Shown here piece by piece: positions 1 through 12,525 of a stretch of 64,000 nucleotides of DNA. The DNA lies in the NCBI GenBank assembly GCA_958496175.1, contig OY292278.1:21886001-21950000 (forward strand). The letters are read 5' to 3'. Position numbers and translations under genes: made by a program. Each line of letters starts with the position of its first letter. The first letter of the stretch is position 1. The notes below the pieces were generated by a model that saw only the letters and a list, made by a program, of their open reading frames with translations, did not search any database and had not been told where the DNA came from. Source of the DNA: Sisyra terminalis (lineage: Eukaryota > Arthropoda > Insecta > Neuroptera > Sisyridae).

Positions 1-64
1 GTAAGTGAGGCATTTCGGTAAACTTTTTCCTCGGGAAAACTAATGTTGTTACTGTACTTTTTAG

Positions 65-3000
65 AGAATTCGAATCACAAATTAGAGAATATGAAGGCAC
101 AGACCCCTTAGATCTATGGTACAACTATATATCGTGGGTTGAACAAAGTTATCCAAAACATGGCCATGAGGGAAACTTAACAGCACTTTTGGAAGAATGT
201 ATCTCAAAGTTTGAAAACGATCCACGATACGCTCAAGATAGAAGATTTTGCAAAATTTTTATTAAATTTATTGATTTTCAACAAAATCCACTGGAGCTGT
301 ACAAAGCCATGTATGACAGTGGCAGAGGAACAGAATGTGCGGACTTATATAGAGCATGGGCTTATTATTACGAGGCACTTTCTGATTTTAAGAGAGCTGA
401 CGGTATATTTCAATTAGGTTTTAAAAATAACGCCCAACCTGAAGATGAACTGTCTTTAGCGTACAAGTAAGTTAATATCTATAAAAAACCTAAAGATTAT
501 GGAAGACTATGATCGCCTTACTCGACTTTTCTAAAAATCCAATAAGTTAGACTTCTTCTAGATTCGATGATAATAGCGTATAATTTGGTCAATTTAAGTT
601 TTCCATCAAAATTTTCATAGCATTGCTCTTACATCACTTCTTCAACAATAGTATATAACTGCATTACTTGCATTATTTAAGAAGGTAGGGAATAAAATCA
701 GGCTAATAATTAGAGCTCCTATTATCTTAAATATTAATATTGTTAATCGGTGAGACGTTTTCGTTGGTGCAAAGAAATAGCCTCTCCATTCCATGCATAT
801 TACAACTTGCGTTGGATTTGAAACTACTAAGCTCAACAGATCTCACTCTTCACCAAAATTGTATTTGTAGTTAAGGATGTTATGGAGGTTTGTCCAAATG
901 CTACCAGACAACTAAAAATTGAGTAGAATATTCCGTATGTAATACTAAAGCACCTGTGAAAATTTTAAAGCGATTCACTAACTCGTTAATAAGCTATTCC
1001 ATTTTAAAAATACTATTATTTTATACATAATCTTACGGAAATTCGGTGCTTGAACAGACTAAATTTATTCTTATTAGCAAAAAAAAAAAACTATTAAGCA
1101 TCCCAGACTTAAAAAATATGTAGTTTAAACTTCAGGTAACTAATTTTGCTTAAGTTTATTTGAATTCACTACACGGTTTTTAAGAAACAAATTAAAAACA
1201 GACCGAAAATGTGGTTTTTATTTGATAAATTAAGAAGTGTAAAAGAAAGTGTGACAATACAGCTGAGACGTATCGTCTTGTATATAATACGAGCTGTGTT
1301 AGTATATTTGGTTATATAAAAATGAAACATATAACTTATCTTTGTTACACTCATGATTACACAGTATAAAGCAGAAAAGGATGAAATACGTCAAATAATT
1401 TATTTTCAAAATGTTGAGTATGTCACGCATGCTCACTCACATCATGTGAAAGAGACATACTAAAGCTACTAAAGTTTCCTATGCTTCCAACCTATAATTT
1501 CGACAGCGTTATCACGTTTTCATTATTTAATATAATGTTGAATTATTAATTTAATCTTATTTTTTAATTATAATTGTTTTAAAACATGCTATTTAAGATT
1601 TTATAAATAATTTAATCATATCAAAAAATTCATAACTTATAAGCATCAAATCAAAAGTATTTTGATTGTTAAGTTGAAATGAAATTCAGTCCCAAAAGTT
1701 AGTGAAAAATTTTCTATACTTTTTGTTTTCTTTTTATTTTGTTGAAATTTACGATTTTCTCTTAAACTATAACATTTTTTTAAGTATCTACCTATTTGTT
1801 CGCCTCATGATACGCTATATTACGTATGTAATAATTATTCACGTATTTTTATTTTTATGTACTTTTGTCTCCGATTATACCTTCATAAAATCCTCAAAGC
1901 AGCTGATTTCTGTCCATAATACTTTCGGTTAGGATGGAGCCTAGCGGGTTCTACACTAGTTATTCTATTCTATTCTACACTATATTATATGAACAGTATC
2001 TATAAAGTTCAATAAGTTTGTCATATTTTCGCCTAAATTTCCTCAATTTGATTATTTTTTCTGTTTTTTACTTGACGGCAGTTTTAAAACAAAAATCCAA
2101 CCACCATTCGATCGTGGATGGACAATTTTAATGGCAATTGAATTTTAACAGACATCAATTTCATATTACATTCCAAATTTTTTATCAAAAATTAAATCTT
2201 AAAAAAATAGTATTTACGAGAGATTAGCACAGGTTTGATAGTTTTTTACAAGAGGAGATGCGTGGGAAATTATTTATGGGAGATTAACGTAAGGGATTTT
2301 TGAGAAATCTTAACGAAATGCAAACCAGAAAAACATTCGTATGATCTATTGTCTAACTCAAACTAAGACCATGATTGAAATTTATTGAAAGAATAGTTAA
2401 TTTAATATGTTTTTTTCTTACAGCTATTTTACTTTTGCTGTCGGCCAGCATTGTTTACGAGGAGAGTCTGATATGGATCAGTTAGCTGAAAAGCGAAAAG
2501 CCTTAACTTCTTTACGTACCTTTAAACAAAAACATCGTACAATAGTTCCTAGTCAACGTACAGGAGCTAATGTTATCAATTTACTTCCTGGAACCTTTCG
2601 ACCTGGATCAGCCTCCACTTCCGTACAATCACGAAGCAATCAACAGGTTGCGATATTCCAGGTAAAATTCGTTTAATTAATGGTCTTGTATGCAGGTCTG
2701 TACACTCTTTCATAAAATATGCACCTAAATATTTCGAGGAAAAGATGAATATTAAACATAAACTAGTAAAATTTTATTGCGCATACTTAACATTTAAGTA
2801 TAACTCATTTAAATATATCAATTGATCGGGGTTTAGTAGAAGTATTATATTTCGGGACGAAGACTACGCAGAGGAAAAATATTACGTCTGGATGAACACA
2901 ATAACATGTAATAAAAGAGAACCCAAACGACGCAATCGTATACTTCTTAGTTACGATGCGCAGAACATTAAAATATGCCAATTTGCGCAGTGTTAGATTT

Positions 3001-6000
3001 TCTTGATTGTTCTAACCGATTTCGAAAAGTTCTTTAAAGTTATAAGCCTGAAATATCGAGATATTCCTCTTTTGTGTAGCCTTCATTTATTTCAACTATT
3101 CGAGTGATTCATAAATTATATATTCCAACCAGGACCGGATCTAGCCAAAATTTCACCTGAGGCAGAATGGTACATTGGCGCCCCCGATAAATATATAAAT
3201 AAAATCTATGATTAATAGAACAACATTAAATATTTATAGTATACATTTTCCAAGTTCTTTGGATCAATTTAATTTATTGTTTTTTTCAATTCTGCTACGT
3301 TTCGTTACGTATCGTAACTTCCTCATGCATCTACGTTGGTTAGAATGTAATTTAAACTTACACAAATTCGAGCAAAAATAAGTCGTTATAATAAAAAAGT
3401 GCGATTTTTAATTTTTTCTTTCATCACGTCTGCGTAAGGTTGAGTTGTTTTTTTTCGTTACAGTTTTTAATCAAAACTGAAAGGTAGAAAAATTTCAGAT
3501 TTACAGGCTTCTTTCTGGTTTATTTTTATTTATATTTTTTTTATTTTAAATTTCAAGGGGTTCTTAAGATACGGAAATAATTATGAAATATCTTATATTT
3601 ACCCTTCTATGTACATTGCCCATGTATGACGTATATTGCTTATTCAAAACGCTTGGAATATCTATTAATCTGGATAAAACTTATAGTTATCAGAAATACA
3701 CAAAATGCAAATATTGTATGATTACTTCACGTATGGGAAACATTCATGAATTTAGATAGAGTACTATTTATTTGCGTTTCCGTGGGAAGTTTTTATTATT
3801 TACGCACTTTGAGTGATTGGCGCTTTTATGTTCAGCGGCCAAAATCAACACTAAATTTTTCCGTTAAAAATTGAAGGTACAAATATTTATTACTGAAGTG
3901 CAAAGACCTGTATACAATGCATACATTATTTAGTATTACAAATAATATATTTATATAAATATATAACAAATAATATATACATAATAAACTATATTTATAC
4001 AAATCTATTTTTATAGGACAACGGAGAAAGTGAAAGTTTACCAGGACCTAGTGGTTCTGCTTCAAAACCAAATAGTATTTTAGATAGAGTAACAAAACGA
4101 GAAATTCATAAAGAAAATACTTTAAAAGCGGGTCCTTGGAATAGTGCTTATTCAAAGAAACCGGTCGTATCTCAGGGATCTAATTTAAATTTTACAGGTT
4201 TTACTATTTGCTATTTTAAAAGTTTATCAAAACTAATATAACTTTGATTTTAGTACACAAAGACGTGCTAGATGAACAGATGGGATTTATTTATCATCCT
4301 CGTTTTGTAAACCATTCCAAAGAAACGTTTGAAAACTTCAAACCTCCGCTTTTTGTTCCTGATCCCGAGGATCCTACAAAAATATCACAATACAAGTTTG
4401 ATGAACTTTATTGCAACAACATCGAATACAGTTTCGAAGAAATTCGAGCTCGAAAATATTTCAAATCGAAGGTCCAACCTGACAATACTATGCCTCAAAC
4501 GTTTGAAATCCATGAAGATACACCTACACCTAATACAACCATAGTGGACCTTACTGAAGAAACTACTCAGCACCAATTTGTCCAAAACAAAAGTCAATTA
4601 AATTCGGAAAACGAGTATCAAGCGACCGGATATACAACCCCTTTAAAAATGCGGTTATCGGATTTGAAAGTTTCGTCTCCGCCTAATAATACAGATTCGG
4701 GTACGGCCAATGAAACTGTGGTGGAAAACGGCAATAATAAAAGTGTTATTAATTTGTTACAATCATTTAATTCTGCTTCTGAAAATGTGGAAAATGTCAG
4801 CACTAGAAGAATAACTTTGTTGGAATCTAGAAATTCGATTCAGCTACCACAGAATACATTGGATGAAGTTGCAAAAGCTGTTGATAGTATACCGGGTGCT
4901 GTAAAAGATAATTGGATGACGATACCTAATAATATTGGTAATCAATCAGTTATACCTAATGTAAATCCAGTGCAAGTTCATAATGAAAGTGCTACAGTAT
5001 GTACTAAAGAAGCAATGTGGGAGTTAGATGACCTATGGGGTGCTAAACCAAATATTTTGGTTCCAAAAGAAAATAAGTTGTATTTCGAAGATGAAACACA
5101 ACATTATGAAATAAATCCTCCAAATCCAACAGCTTTTACGATTTATTCTGAAACAAATCACTTTGAAGATAATACTTATAAAAACGCTCATCACCAACCA
5201 AACTATCAAAACGAGGAAGTGGGATTTAAAGTTCATAATAATTCGGTTACATACTATCCAGCACAACAAGATTTTGCAAAGCAACGACAAAGTATTGATC
5301 CTCGAAATATGTCTCATCACCACCAAAACTCGCCTCAATTGCAACAAGTACACGTGCCTCAGATCCAACACCGCCAATCCGTTCCTTTCCAACCTCATGA
5401 ATACCACCATCCTGCTTCTTATCACCAAAACTCGCCTCAAATATACCATCATGCACCTCAACAACAAAACCATTTACCTACAATTGATGATAATTTTGAG
5501 GAAACGGTTTCAACTCAAGTATTCAATTATAACATAAATACTGTAAGCACTCCGATCAATCAAAAAATCCAGCAAATGAATAACCACCAGGCACACTACG
5601 AGCAAAATTCCGCATTATATTATCCATCGCAACCAAATATGCAAAACATTCAAAATATGCAGAACATGCAAAACCATTCAATTCGACATGAACTATTTCC
5701 GCAATATCCAGAAATTCAACACCATAATTCATCTCATTTACACTATGATCTAGCCGTAAATTCACCCCATAAGTCATTTATTCATCAAGACCAACAACTG
5801 CAACACTCCTTGCACCAATCACCCCAAATGCATCAACAACACCACATTTTGCCTCAACAGTGTCCGGATACCAATGTAAAACTACAACAATCAAAATCAG
5901 AATCGAAACTTTCAGTGATTTTAGAAGAAACGAAAGAGTATAAATCCGGTTCTAGCACAGGTTCCGACAATATGTCGGGCAACAAAAAAATGAGTCACAG

Positions 6001-9000
6001 TCGTGCTAGTAGAGACACGTACGGCATGGAATACGAAGTAGGCGAAGCCATGCTTCAACTAAGCCAAGAAAATCCTCAACGTTTCCACATTTATTCAGCC
6101 GAGAGCAAAGACTCCGATGTAATATCCCACGGCCACGAATTTCACAACACCGAAAACATGTACATCGACCAAAACAGTAAACACTCCACAGACAGTGGCT
6201 TCGACGTACGACTACCTCAAGAAATGATGGACTGGGACGAGCAATCAAACTCGGTCGACTATAATATCGGATGTCAAACTCTTTCAACATTGTTGGCTTC
6301 CGATAAGCCTATCGATCCTTTCGAATCTCGAGTCATCGATGCTCTGCTGAAAAAAGCTCGATTCCCAAATCTTCGTCACAAGGACCGCTTCGAACGTATA
6401 CAAAATATAACAAAATTATCCGTTAAAGAAGTCGTCCATGTCCGAAATGAAAAATACTTAGTTGAAAAAGTATTAGGTAAAGGAACCTACGGTACTGTTT
6501 ATAAGGCGATTAACCAAAACGATGGGACACCTGTTGCATTGAAATTTCAAAAGCCGCCTAACTATTGGGAGTTTTATATTTGTCGAGAAATTCAACATAG
6601 AATTAAAGATTCGACTTTGGTAAGTATAGAATAGTAGGTGAAATGCTCAGAAGTCAATGCGGGTAAAGTCCTTTTTACTATTACTCTTATTTAATCTTAT
6701 CCTCGTTTTCTTGGTGTGAGCTCTAATTCTATATCTTCAATGGAGTTATAGAGTTATTCATCCTTATGTTCATAAATGCAGTTGTTTTCCTTCATTTGCG
6801 CCTTTATTCTTTTCATGGTTTATTTAAGATCATTGATCCTAAATTTCTAAGTCTAAATAGTTCCCCATTAAGAGACATCCATTAATTAAGTGAGACGTTT
6901 AGGGGGAGGGGGTGTTCAGCAAAATCTCACACAATCTCACTTGGCAAATATCACGTAATTTTTTATAATTGTTTTTTTAAACAAATCTAATGTAATCGAA
7001 TCACAGATTAATTCATTTAAATTGCAAATACGCATTTTGAAAAATTTCACGTGATATTAGGGGAAGGGGTCGAGAAAAACCTCACGAAATCTTACCAAGG
7101 GAAGAGGGCGGGTAGAAAAATAGCTAAAATTGTCTCACGTAATTAATGGATGCCCACTTATACGTGGTGGATATTTCATAATCAGGACAATTCTGTATAA
7201 AAATGCTTAGATTTTGTAAGTAATTTATCAAAAAAGGATTTTCTCAATTGTTTTGAACTTACACCAGGGGTATCAAACTCTAAAGCTTACTTGGGCCAAA
7301 TAAACAATACTCAAGACTTTAGACAAACCGCAAAAAAAATCAATATTTATAGAAACAAATATTTTTGACTGCAAAAATGATCATCTTGAGCCGCATGCGG
7401 CTCTGACATCTCTGATTTACACGCATTGGATTCTGAGCGATTCAAGGCAATCCGGTTCGAAGGACCACAAAACTAATAATTTTTGTTTTTAGCTTTTATC
7501 TTTTATGGATGTAACGAAGGGTTACTTTTCAAAAGTTTCATCATTGTTTGTCTCCGAATTTACAAAATATGGTTCATTGTTAACTGTTGCGAATAAAATA
7601 AAGCAAGTAACTGGAAAATGTTTGAAAGAAATCGTCATATATCATTTTGTTATTGAAATGATACAAATCATAAGTGCATTACATCAATGTCAAATTATAC
7701 ATGCTGACATCAAACCGGATAATTTTTTAGTCATGTCTATGTAAGTTGTTTTTAAGACAATATATTTTTTATTGTTTTCTACCATCATTTTATAACTACT
7801 AAGGTCTTTAGCGACTCTAGGATTAATAAAAATCCGCAAATCAAGAAATATCGAAAATTTACTCGATAAATGAGATTCAAACCCATCACCTACCGATTCT
7901 GGAGCGGCCTCCTTGGCCATTCGGCCGCCAGGCTAAAACAAAGTTTACTTGCAACTACTTTATTCAAATTATCTAATCGGCAATGAGTTTCCCATTAATA
8001 CAATAGAACTAAACCAAAACCAATTAAGATGTTCAAAATAAATATCAAGCATAATATAGCTGTTAATTTTTAACTTTACTTGATAAAATCTAAGAAATAT
8101 TTATTTAATAATAACCAAAAAAATAAATAGTTCAATTCAAAATGCCTTAAACGATCTCTTATTGGCTCGGCATTAAAATGACATCACAGTACAGAAACTT
8201 AAAAATCCCACGGATGTTTTCCTATGACAAATGTATTTAAGCACAAATAGTAAGGTTGTTTAAATTTTACAAACTAAATGTTAATAATCTAAACTATTGG
8301 CAATATTTGAAGTTTAGTGTGGCGAAGTGTATTATATTATATTTCGTAAATTTTTACAAAAAATATGTTAAATTATCCTTTAGAAATCACATTACAATTA
8401 GACATCTGAGCAGAGAAGTAAATAAATCATCTGCTTCGAATAGTTATGATTATTATAGGCTGTTATTTTTCCGGAGTAAAGGCGTTATATACTTTCATAA
8501 TATGTGCAAATTTTAATCAAATGGGCTCCCTCATTGTTGAGAAAACAATAATTTACTGATGTATCTTTTTTTTCTCGATTTATTCGCAAATAAAAAGACA
8601 TAGAAAGTTTAAACTTTGAGTATAAATGTATCTTTAAAAAATAGTTCAAATACCTTTCTGGGGTCGATTTTTTATTGTTATTGACCTACGGCTTTTTCTA
8701 CAGTTTTGGTTTTAGTCAACCTTTTCAACTATCGGGAAATTATTAACTATACTTTTCTCCAAATCTCAGTTTCAATAAATAGACTATGACGTCACATACG
8801 ATCCAAAAGCGCACTTATTGTTTTTGACCTCCATTTGCTCATTAAAAGTAAAACTTCTTTCTGTCAAAATATAATTTCTCCAGAACTAAAAGTTGGGTTT
8901 TCCTCACTGTAATGATGTTAATTGGCAACTAAAAAATATATTTGTAAGGATGACATCAGAAAAAAGAGACTTATATAGAAGTTCAATTTGGCCAAGGCTA

Positions 9001-9899
9001 ATTTTGTACAGCGACAACTAGTGGTCGGCTAACAGAAGCTTTTAGATTTACTGACATGTTAACCCAAACTTTGTCCACATTTTTAATAACATAAAATTGA
9101 ACTTCTATATAAGCGTCTCTTCTTTGGATCACATGGGTTTATGTTCCCTTTGGATCCAGAATTTTGTCAAGATATAGTTGATAAATTGTTTGTAAGGAGG
9201 AGGGACCATTACCATTTTTTTCTTGTAAATGGGGCGGTAGTTTATAAAGGGGGTAAACCAGTCTTCCAAATACTGATTTAAACCATTGTCCCAAAATATT
9301 ATTTTGTTACTAGTCTTATAGCTATGAGTTGTGAGATTTATTGATTAAATTCCAAGAAATCATTTATTTATGTTAAATATTTATGTATTTTCAGAGGACC
9401 AAACACGGATCGGTTGTCTCTACAATTAATTGACTTCGGGTGCAGTATAGACATGACATTATTTCCTTCAGATATCCGTTTTTATAAGAAAATAAGCACC
9501 GAAGACTTCACGTGTGTTGAAATGCGTGAAGGCAAGCCTTGGACTTATCAGACTGATCTTTATTGTATGGCAGCCACCGCCTATGTGCTACTTTTAGGAG
9601 AATATATGCAAGTGAAGAAATTTGAGGGAATGTGGACCATTGCTAAACGTTTACCACGGTAACGATCGCTAAGAGGCTATATACAATCTCAACTAAAAAT
9701 CTTATCATTTTATTATTTTAGATATGTAAGCGCAGATGTTTGGAATCATTTCTTTATGCAATTATTAAATATTGAAAGCTGTGATGCTCTTCCTGATTTA
9801 GGTTCGCTACAGTCACATTTTCAAGGTATAGTTAATGAGAAACATTGCGATTTATCTTCTGAACTACGATATATAGCAAATATATTGAATGGAAGATAG
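65..9899 (+). CDS. BubR1: MadBub/BubR1-type spindle checkpoint kinase (5' partial)
   Basis: Exons 65-466, 2424-2661, 4017-4197, 4254-6619, 7493-7740, 9395-9658, 9722-9899; all phases close, giving 1291 residues plus an unseen N-terminus (base 1 is a splice donor, gtaagt). The first exon is the Mad3/Bub1 TPR domain. A second KEN box (4110-4118, followed by AGPWN as in BubR1), a GLEBS Bub3-binding motif (SFEEIRA, 4421-4465), an ABBA motif (FTIYSE, 5135-5152) and a KARD-like LxxIxE PP2A-B56 site (LSVILE, 5909-5926) follow in BubR1 order. A His/Gln/Asn-rich linker precedes a Bub1-like kinase domain with glycine loop GKGTYGTV, VALK lysine, HADIKPDN catalytic loop (7700-7723) and DFG (9432-9440), so catalysis looks possible, unlike vertebrate BubR1. 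Family role: kinetochore Bub3 binding, mitotic checkpoint complex, APC/C inhibition. Combining both feature sets suggests an undivided MadBub gene (inference). Confidence 0.93.
874..1894. mobile_element. 1-kb non-autonomous inverted-repeat DNA element, copy 1
   Basis: About 1.02 kb inside the first complete intron of the checkpoint kinase gene. The ends are imperfect inverted repeats (AGGATGTTATGGAGG at the left; the right end reads AGGATTTTATGAAGG on the other strand). A diverged second copy lies at 12526-13570, collinear along its whole length. No transposase reading frame is visible, so it is probably a decayed, non-autonomous element. A target-site duplication was not clear. Confidence 0.7.
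3293..3335 (-). ncRNA. degenerate hammerhead-like ribozyme motif
   Basis: On the minus strand a GTTAC/GTAAC hairpin is followed by GAAACGTAGC, the same layout as the intact-looking copies at 35690-35820. The CUGANGA box reads ATGAGGA, so the conserved first C is lost. It is probably an inactive relic of the same repeat family. Confidence 0.45.
6868..7160. mobile_element. MITE with CATCCATTAATTA(C)GTGAGA inverted ends, copy 1
   Basis: A ~290-bp element in a kinase-gene intron. Both ends carry the same ~25-bp inverted repeat containing CATCCATTAATTA and GTGAGAC. The family has a second copy at 28340-28637. The internal part also pairs as an imperfect inverted repeat (G-rich tracts, TTTCACGTGATATTAGG). 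No coding capacity. Confidence 0.7.
7766..7935 (-). repeat. tRNA-derived SINE, minus orientation
   Basis: Read on the minus strand it has a tRNA-like head (GGCCGAATGGCCAAGGAGGC), a box-B-like region now reading GGTTTGAATCTC, then the body shared with the copies at 35035 and 36347 (TCGATATTTCTTGATTTGCG, CTAGAGTCGC) and an A-rich end. It lies antisense in a kinase-gene intron. Confidence 0.7.
8050..8915. repeat. dispersed ~0.87-kb repeat, copy 1
   Basis: Aligns with 42090-42263 plus 43341-44410; shared landmarks include AAAATGACATCACAGTACAG, CCCACGGATGTT, and GACTATGACGTCACAT. Copy 2 is split by a younger foldback insertion. The open frame at 8256-8516 is not kept in copy 2, so it is not treated as a gene. 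Element class unknown. Confidence 0.65.
8963..9121. mobile_element. short MITE with ~26-bp inverted ends
   Basis: Ends read AGAGACTTATATAGAAGTTC at the left and, on the opposite strand, AGAGACGCTTATATAGAAGT at the right. The 159-bp unit has no coding content and sits in a kinase-gene intron 270 bp before an exon. Confidence 0.65.
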
Positions 9900-10169
9900 T
9901 TATATCACGTAATTATTTATTCATTTACACGTTTTGATGCTACTTTTATTACAAAAGATAGTGTTAATATCATTATTTATTTAATATGTTAAAGAATATC
10001 ACTTAAAGATACTTTATTTTGTAATACTTAATACACAATAATATATGAAAGAGAACGAAACTACTATATATACAATAATTTTTTTCAATATTGGTGATGA
10101 TGTTTCTCAAGTGTTTTGTAAGCTCTTCGTTTTAGATAATCTAAAAATTATTGTTTTATTACTTTGATC

Positions 10170-10175
10170 AATAAA
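10170..10175 (+). terminator. candidate poly(A) signal of the checkpoint kinase gene
   Basis: AATAAA 271 nt after the stop codon at 9897-9899; the first canonical hexamer downstream on this strand that I noticed. Confidence 0.5.
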
Positions 10176-10838
10176 ATTGTAATTTAATTTTTCTATTTGT
10201 TTTTTATTCTCAACAATAACACATGGACTGCCCAAAAGCCGACATTTGTTAGCTACATATAGTCGCAATGACAATGATATCATATAGTGATGACTACCTA
10301 TTGTTTCCCAATCGCATTAAACGTATTTTAATAGCAACAGACAAATTTTAAATACTGCTGAGTACGTCTGAGGTTTAAAAAAGGTGGTTGGTTTATATTA
10401 ATCTTCATGAATTACTTTAAGCTTTTATAATGAATATAAAGAAGTTAATGATGAGTTGGGAAAAAAAATCAATTATCGAATTATAGAGATCAAACTAATG
10501 TTGGACTTTTGAAAACAAGAATCCAAATAGATGTTAGCTAGCTTACAGTTAAATTTAAATATCCCGAATCGACCACTTGCTAAAGAAAAGGACTCCGACT
10601 TGATAATTTTCATTAAAATTCACTGTTCTTCTTTATCACTCTTTATCATCCATAATAAACTACTCAGAGAACAATAACTGTTCAAGCCCGATGAATTATT
10701 GGCTCATGTCCCTTTTAAGGAGGTCAATATATGACAACATTGTATTTTACTTTGGTTTTAATTTTATTCGCGAATAAATCGAGCTATAACAAAAATTTAG
10801 CAATATACTTGAACCAAAGAGAAAATTATACGATATTA

Positions 10839-11286
10839 GAGCTCTTGTCCCTTTAAAAACCGTCAAATCTGGCAACTTTGCATTTTCGGCTCAAGTGTAC
10901 TTTAGCACACCCACAATCTGGCAACGTTGCATTTTGTTTTTAATTTAATTCGCGATATTTTTATTTATTCAATTCTAATATGGTATAATTCTCTCTTTTG
11001 TGGTTAAATTTTCATTATGGACCGATTTAATCGCGAATTAAATTAAAAACAAAATCGAAAATACAACATTGCCAGATTGTGGATGTGCTAAAGTACACAT
11101 GAGCCGCACTTTCTATTTTGTTTTTCATTCTATTCGCGATTTTTTTGTCAATTCAACTCTAATATGGTATAATTTTCTCTTTTAGTGGTAAATTTTCATT
11201 ATGAACCGATTTATTCGCGAATTAAATTAAAAACAGTCGAAAATGCAACGTTGCCAGATTTGACTGTTCTAAAAAAGGCATAAGCC
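10839..11286. mobile_element. MITE family B (TCAAATCTGGCAACGTTGC ends), split by a nested MITE
   Basis: Left part 10839-10887 carries the family end CCGTCAAATCTGGCAACTTTG; right part 11106-11286 carries the internal block (CTAATATGGTATAATTTTCT) and the mirrored end. The two halves are separated by the complete family-A element 10888-11105, and removing it restores the usual ~230-bp layout of family B. Confidence 0.8.
10888..11105. mobile_element. MITE family A nested in family B
   Basis: A 218-bp element beginning GGCTCAAGTGTACTTTAGCA and ending in the mirror image. It is flanked by GCATTTTC (10880-10887) and GCACTTTC (11106-11113), an 8-bp target-site duplication with one mismatch. Its sister at 63387-63611 has a perfect 8-bp duplication. 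Confidence 0.85.
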
Positions 11287-12525
11287 AATTGAGCAATGGA
11301 AAAATGATGCTAAAATATAAATTTGTACAGCGACGCCTCTTACGCAAGCAACGGTCCTGGTGGTCCTGATTTTTAAAAATTTGAACGTGGACTTGCGTGG
11401 ATTAATTTCATGAGGACCAATGAGGATAGACTTGAGTGTTCGACATTGGTCGCCAATGTTCCCCATTAGAGATATTAGATGCATAACCTAATACGAAGGG
11501 TGAGTAATGCTAATGCTAATTGTTGTGATAATGTCTTATAAGTATTTATAAATTACATTGTTAAAAGTATGCAAGAGCTTAAAAAAAAACAACTTATAAA
11601 TCGGAATATAAAAAGAAGAATATGAAATATGCTTGCATAAATTAACCTTATTTTAAGCTACAACATATTGCATCCCAAGTGTAACTAAAAATACTTTAGT
11701 ATTTATTTAAAAAAAAGCTTTAATTTTCTTTTTAATTAAGTCGTTACATTTCTACGGAAAATATTTTCTATAAATTTTCTAGTTTAAATCAAATAAAAAA
11801 AATTCCGACCGCATGGCCGACTAATTGTTAAACTTGATGCTGAACCGTTTTTTATTTTTGCCGGTGTCTTCGGCTCCTACGGCTTATTACTTTGAACACA
11901 TTAATTGAAAAAAAGCTATAACAGTTTGAATTTTGGATTGTAAAAATTCTAAACTCGGAAGAACTAAAATTGCGGTTTCTTTGAACTTTAAATTCCTAAA
12001 TTCTGGGTAATTGTAACGATTGTAAAAACTTAGAGTTTGTAAGTAAAAAAATAATTAAAGGGATATTGATTAAAATTTTATGTTGTAGGTGGACTGGTCA
12101 CTAAGGTTGATTCTCAGTCCTGTTCCTTCAAATCCAGTTGTTTCATACCAGCGAAAAATCATACGTTTTAGATGTTCGTAGTAATTCATCGCAAACGTAT
12201 GGTTTTTCGCCGGTATGGTCCAATTAATCGGAAGATAGTAATCTCCAAACTAGAAAAAACCAAAAGCAGTAAGTTAATACCTTTAAAGATTTGCAACGGT
12301 AAAGAATACTTGAAGATATACCCTTTCATGTTTTAATTGCGAATCCCAAAAAGAGGGTAGTTTTTTACAGATAGGAGATTAATATGATTAATATGAGAGA
12401 TAAAAATTGAAACTTATTGAACTGAACAAAATAAAACACTGCACCTTATCTCGCGGTATCTCGGTACCTAAGTTACTTTTTGGTATCTAAGATACTTTTT
12501 GAGTAACAAGATACAGTTCCTTTTA

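Noticed and set aside
5033..5473. 146-residue minus-strand open frame
   Set aside because: Shadow of the His/Gln-rich linker of the checkpoint kinase; composition is explained by the sense codons.
8256..8516. 86-residue open frame as a gene
   Set aside because: Inside a dispersed repeat; the frame is broken in the second copy at 43340-43600.
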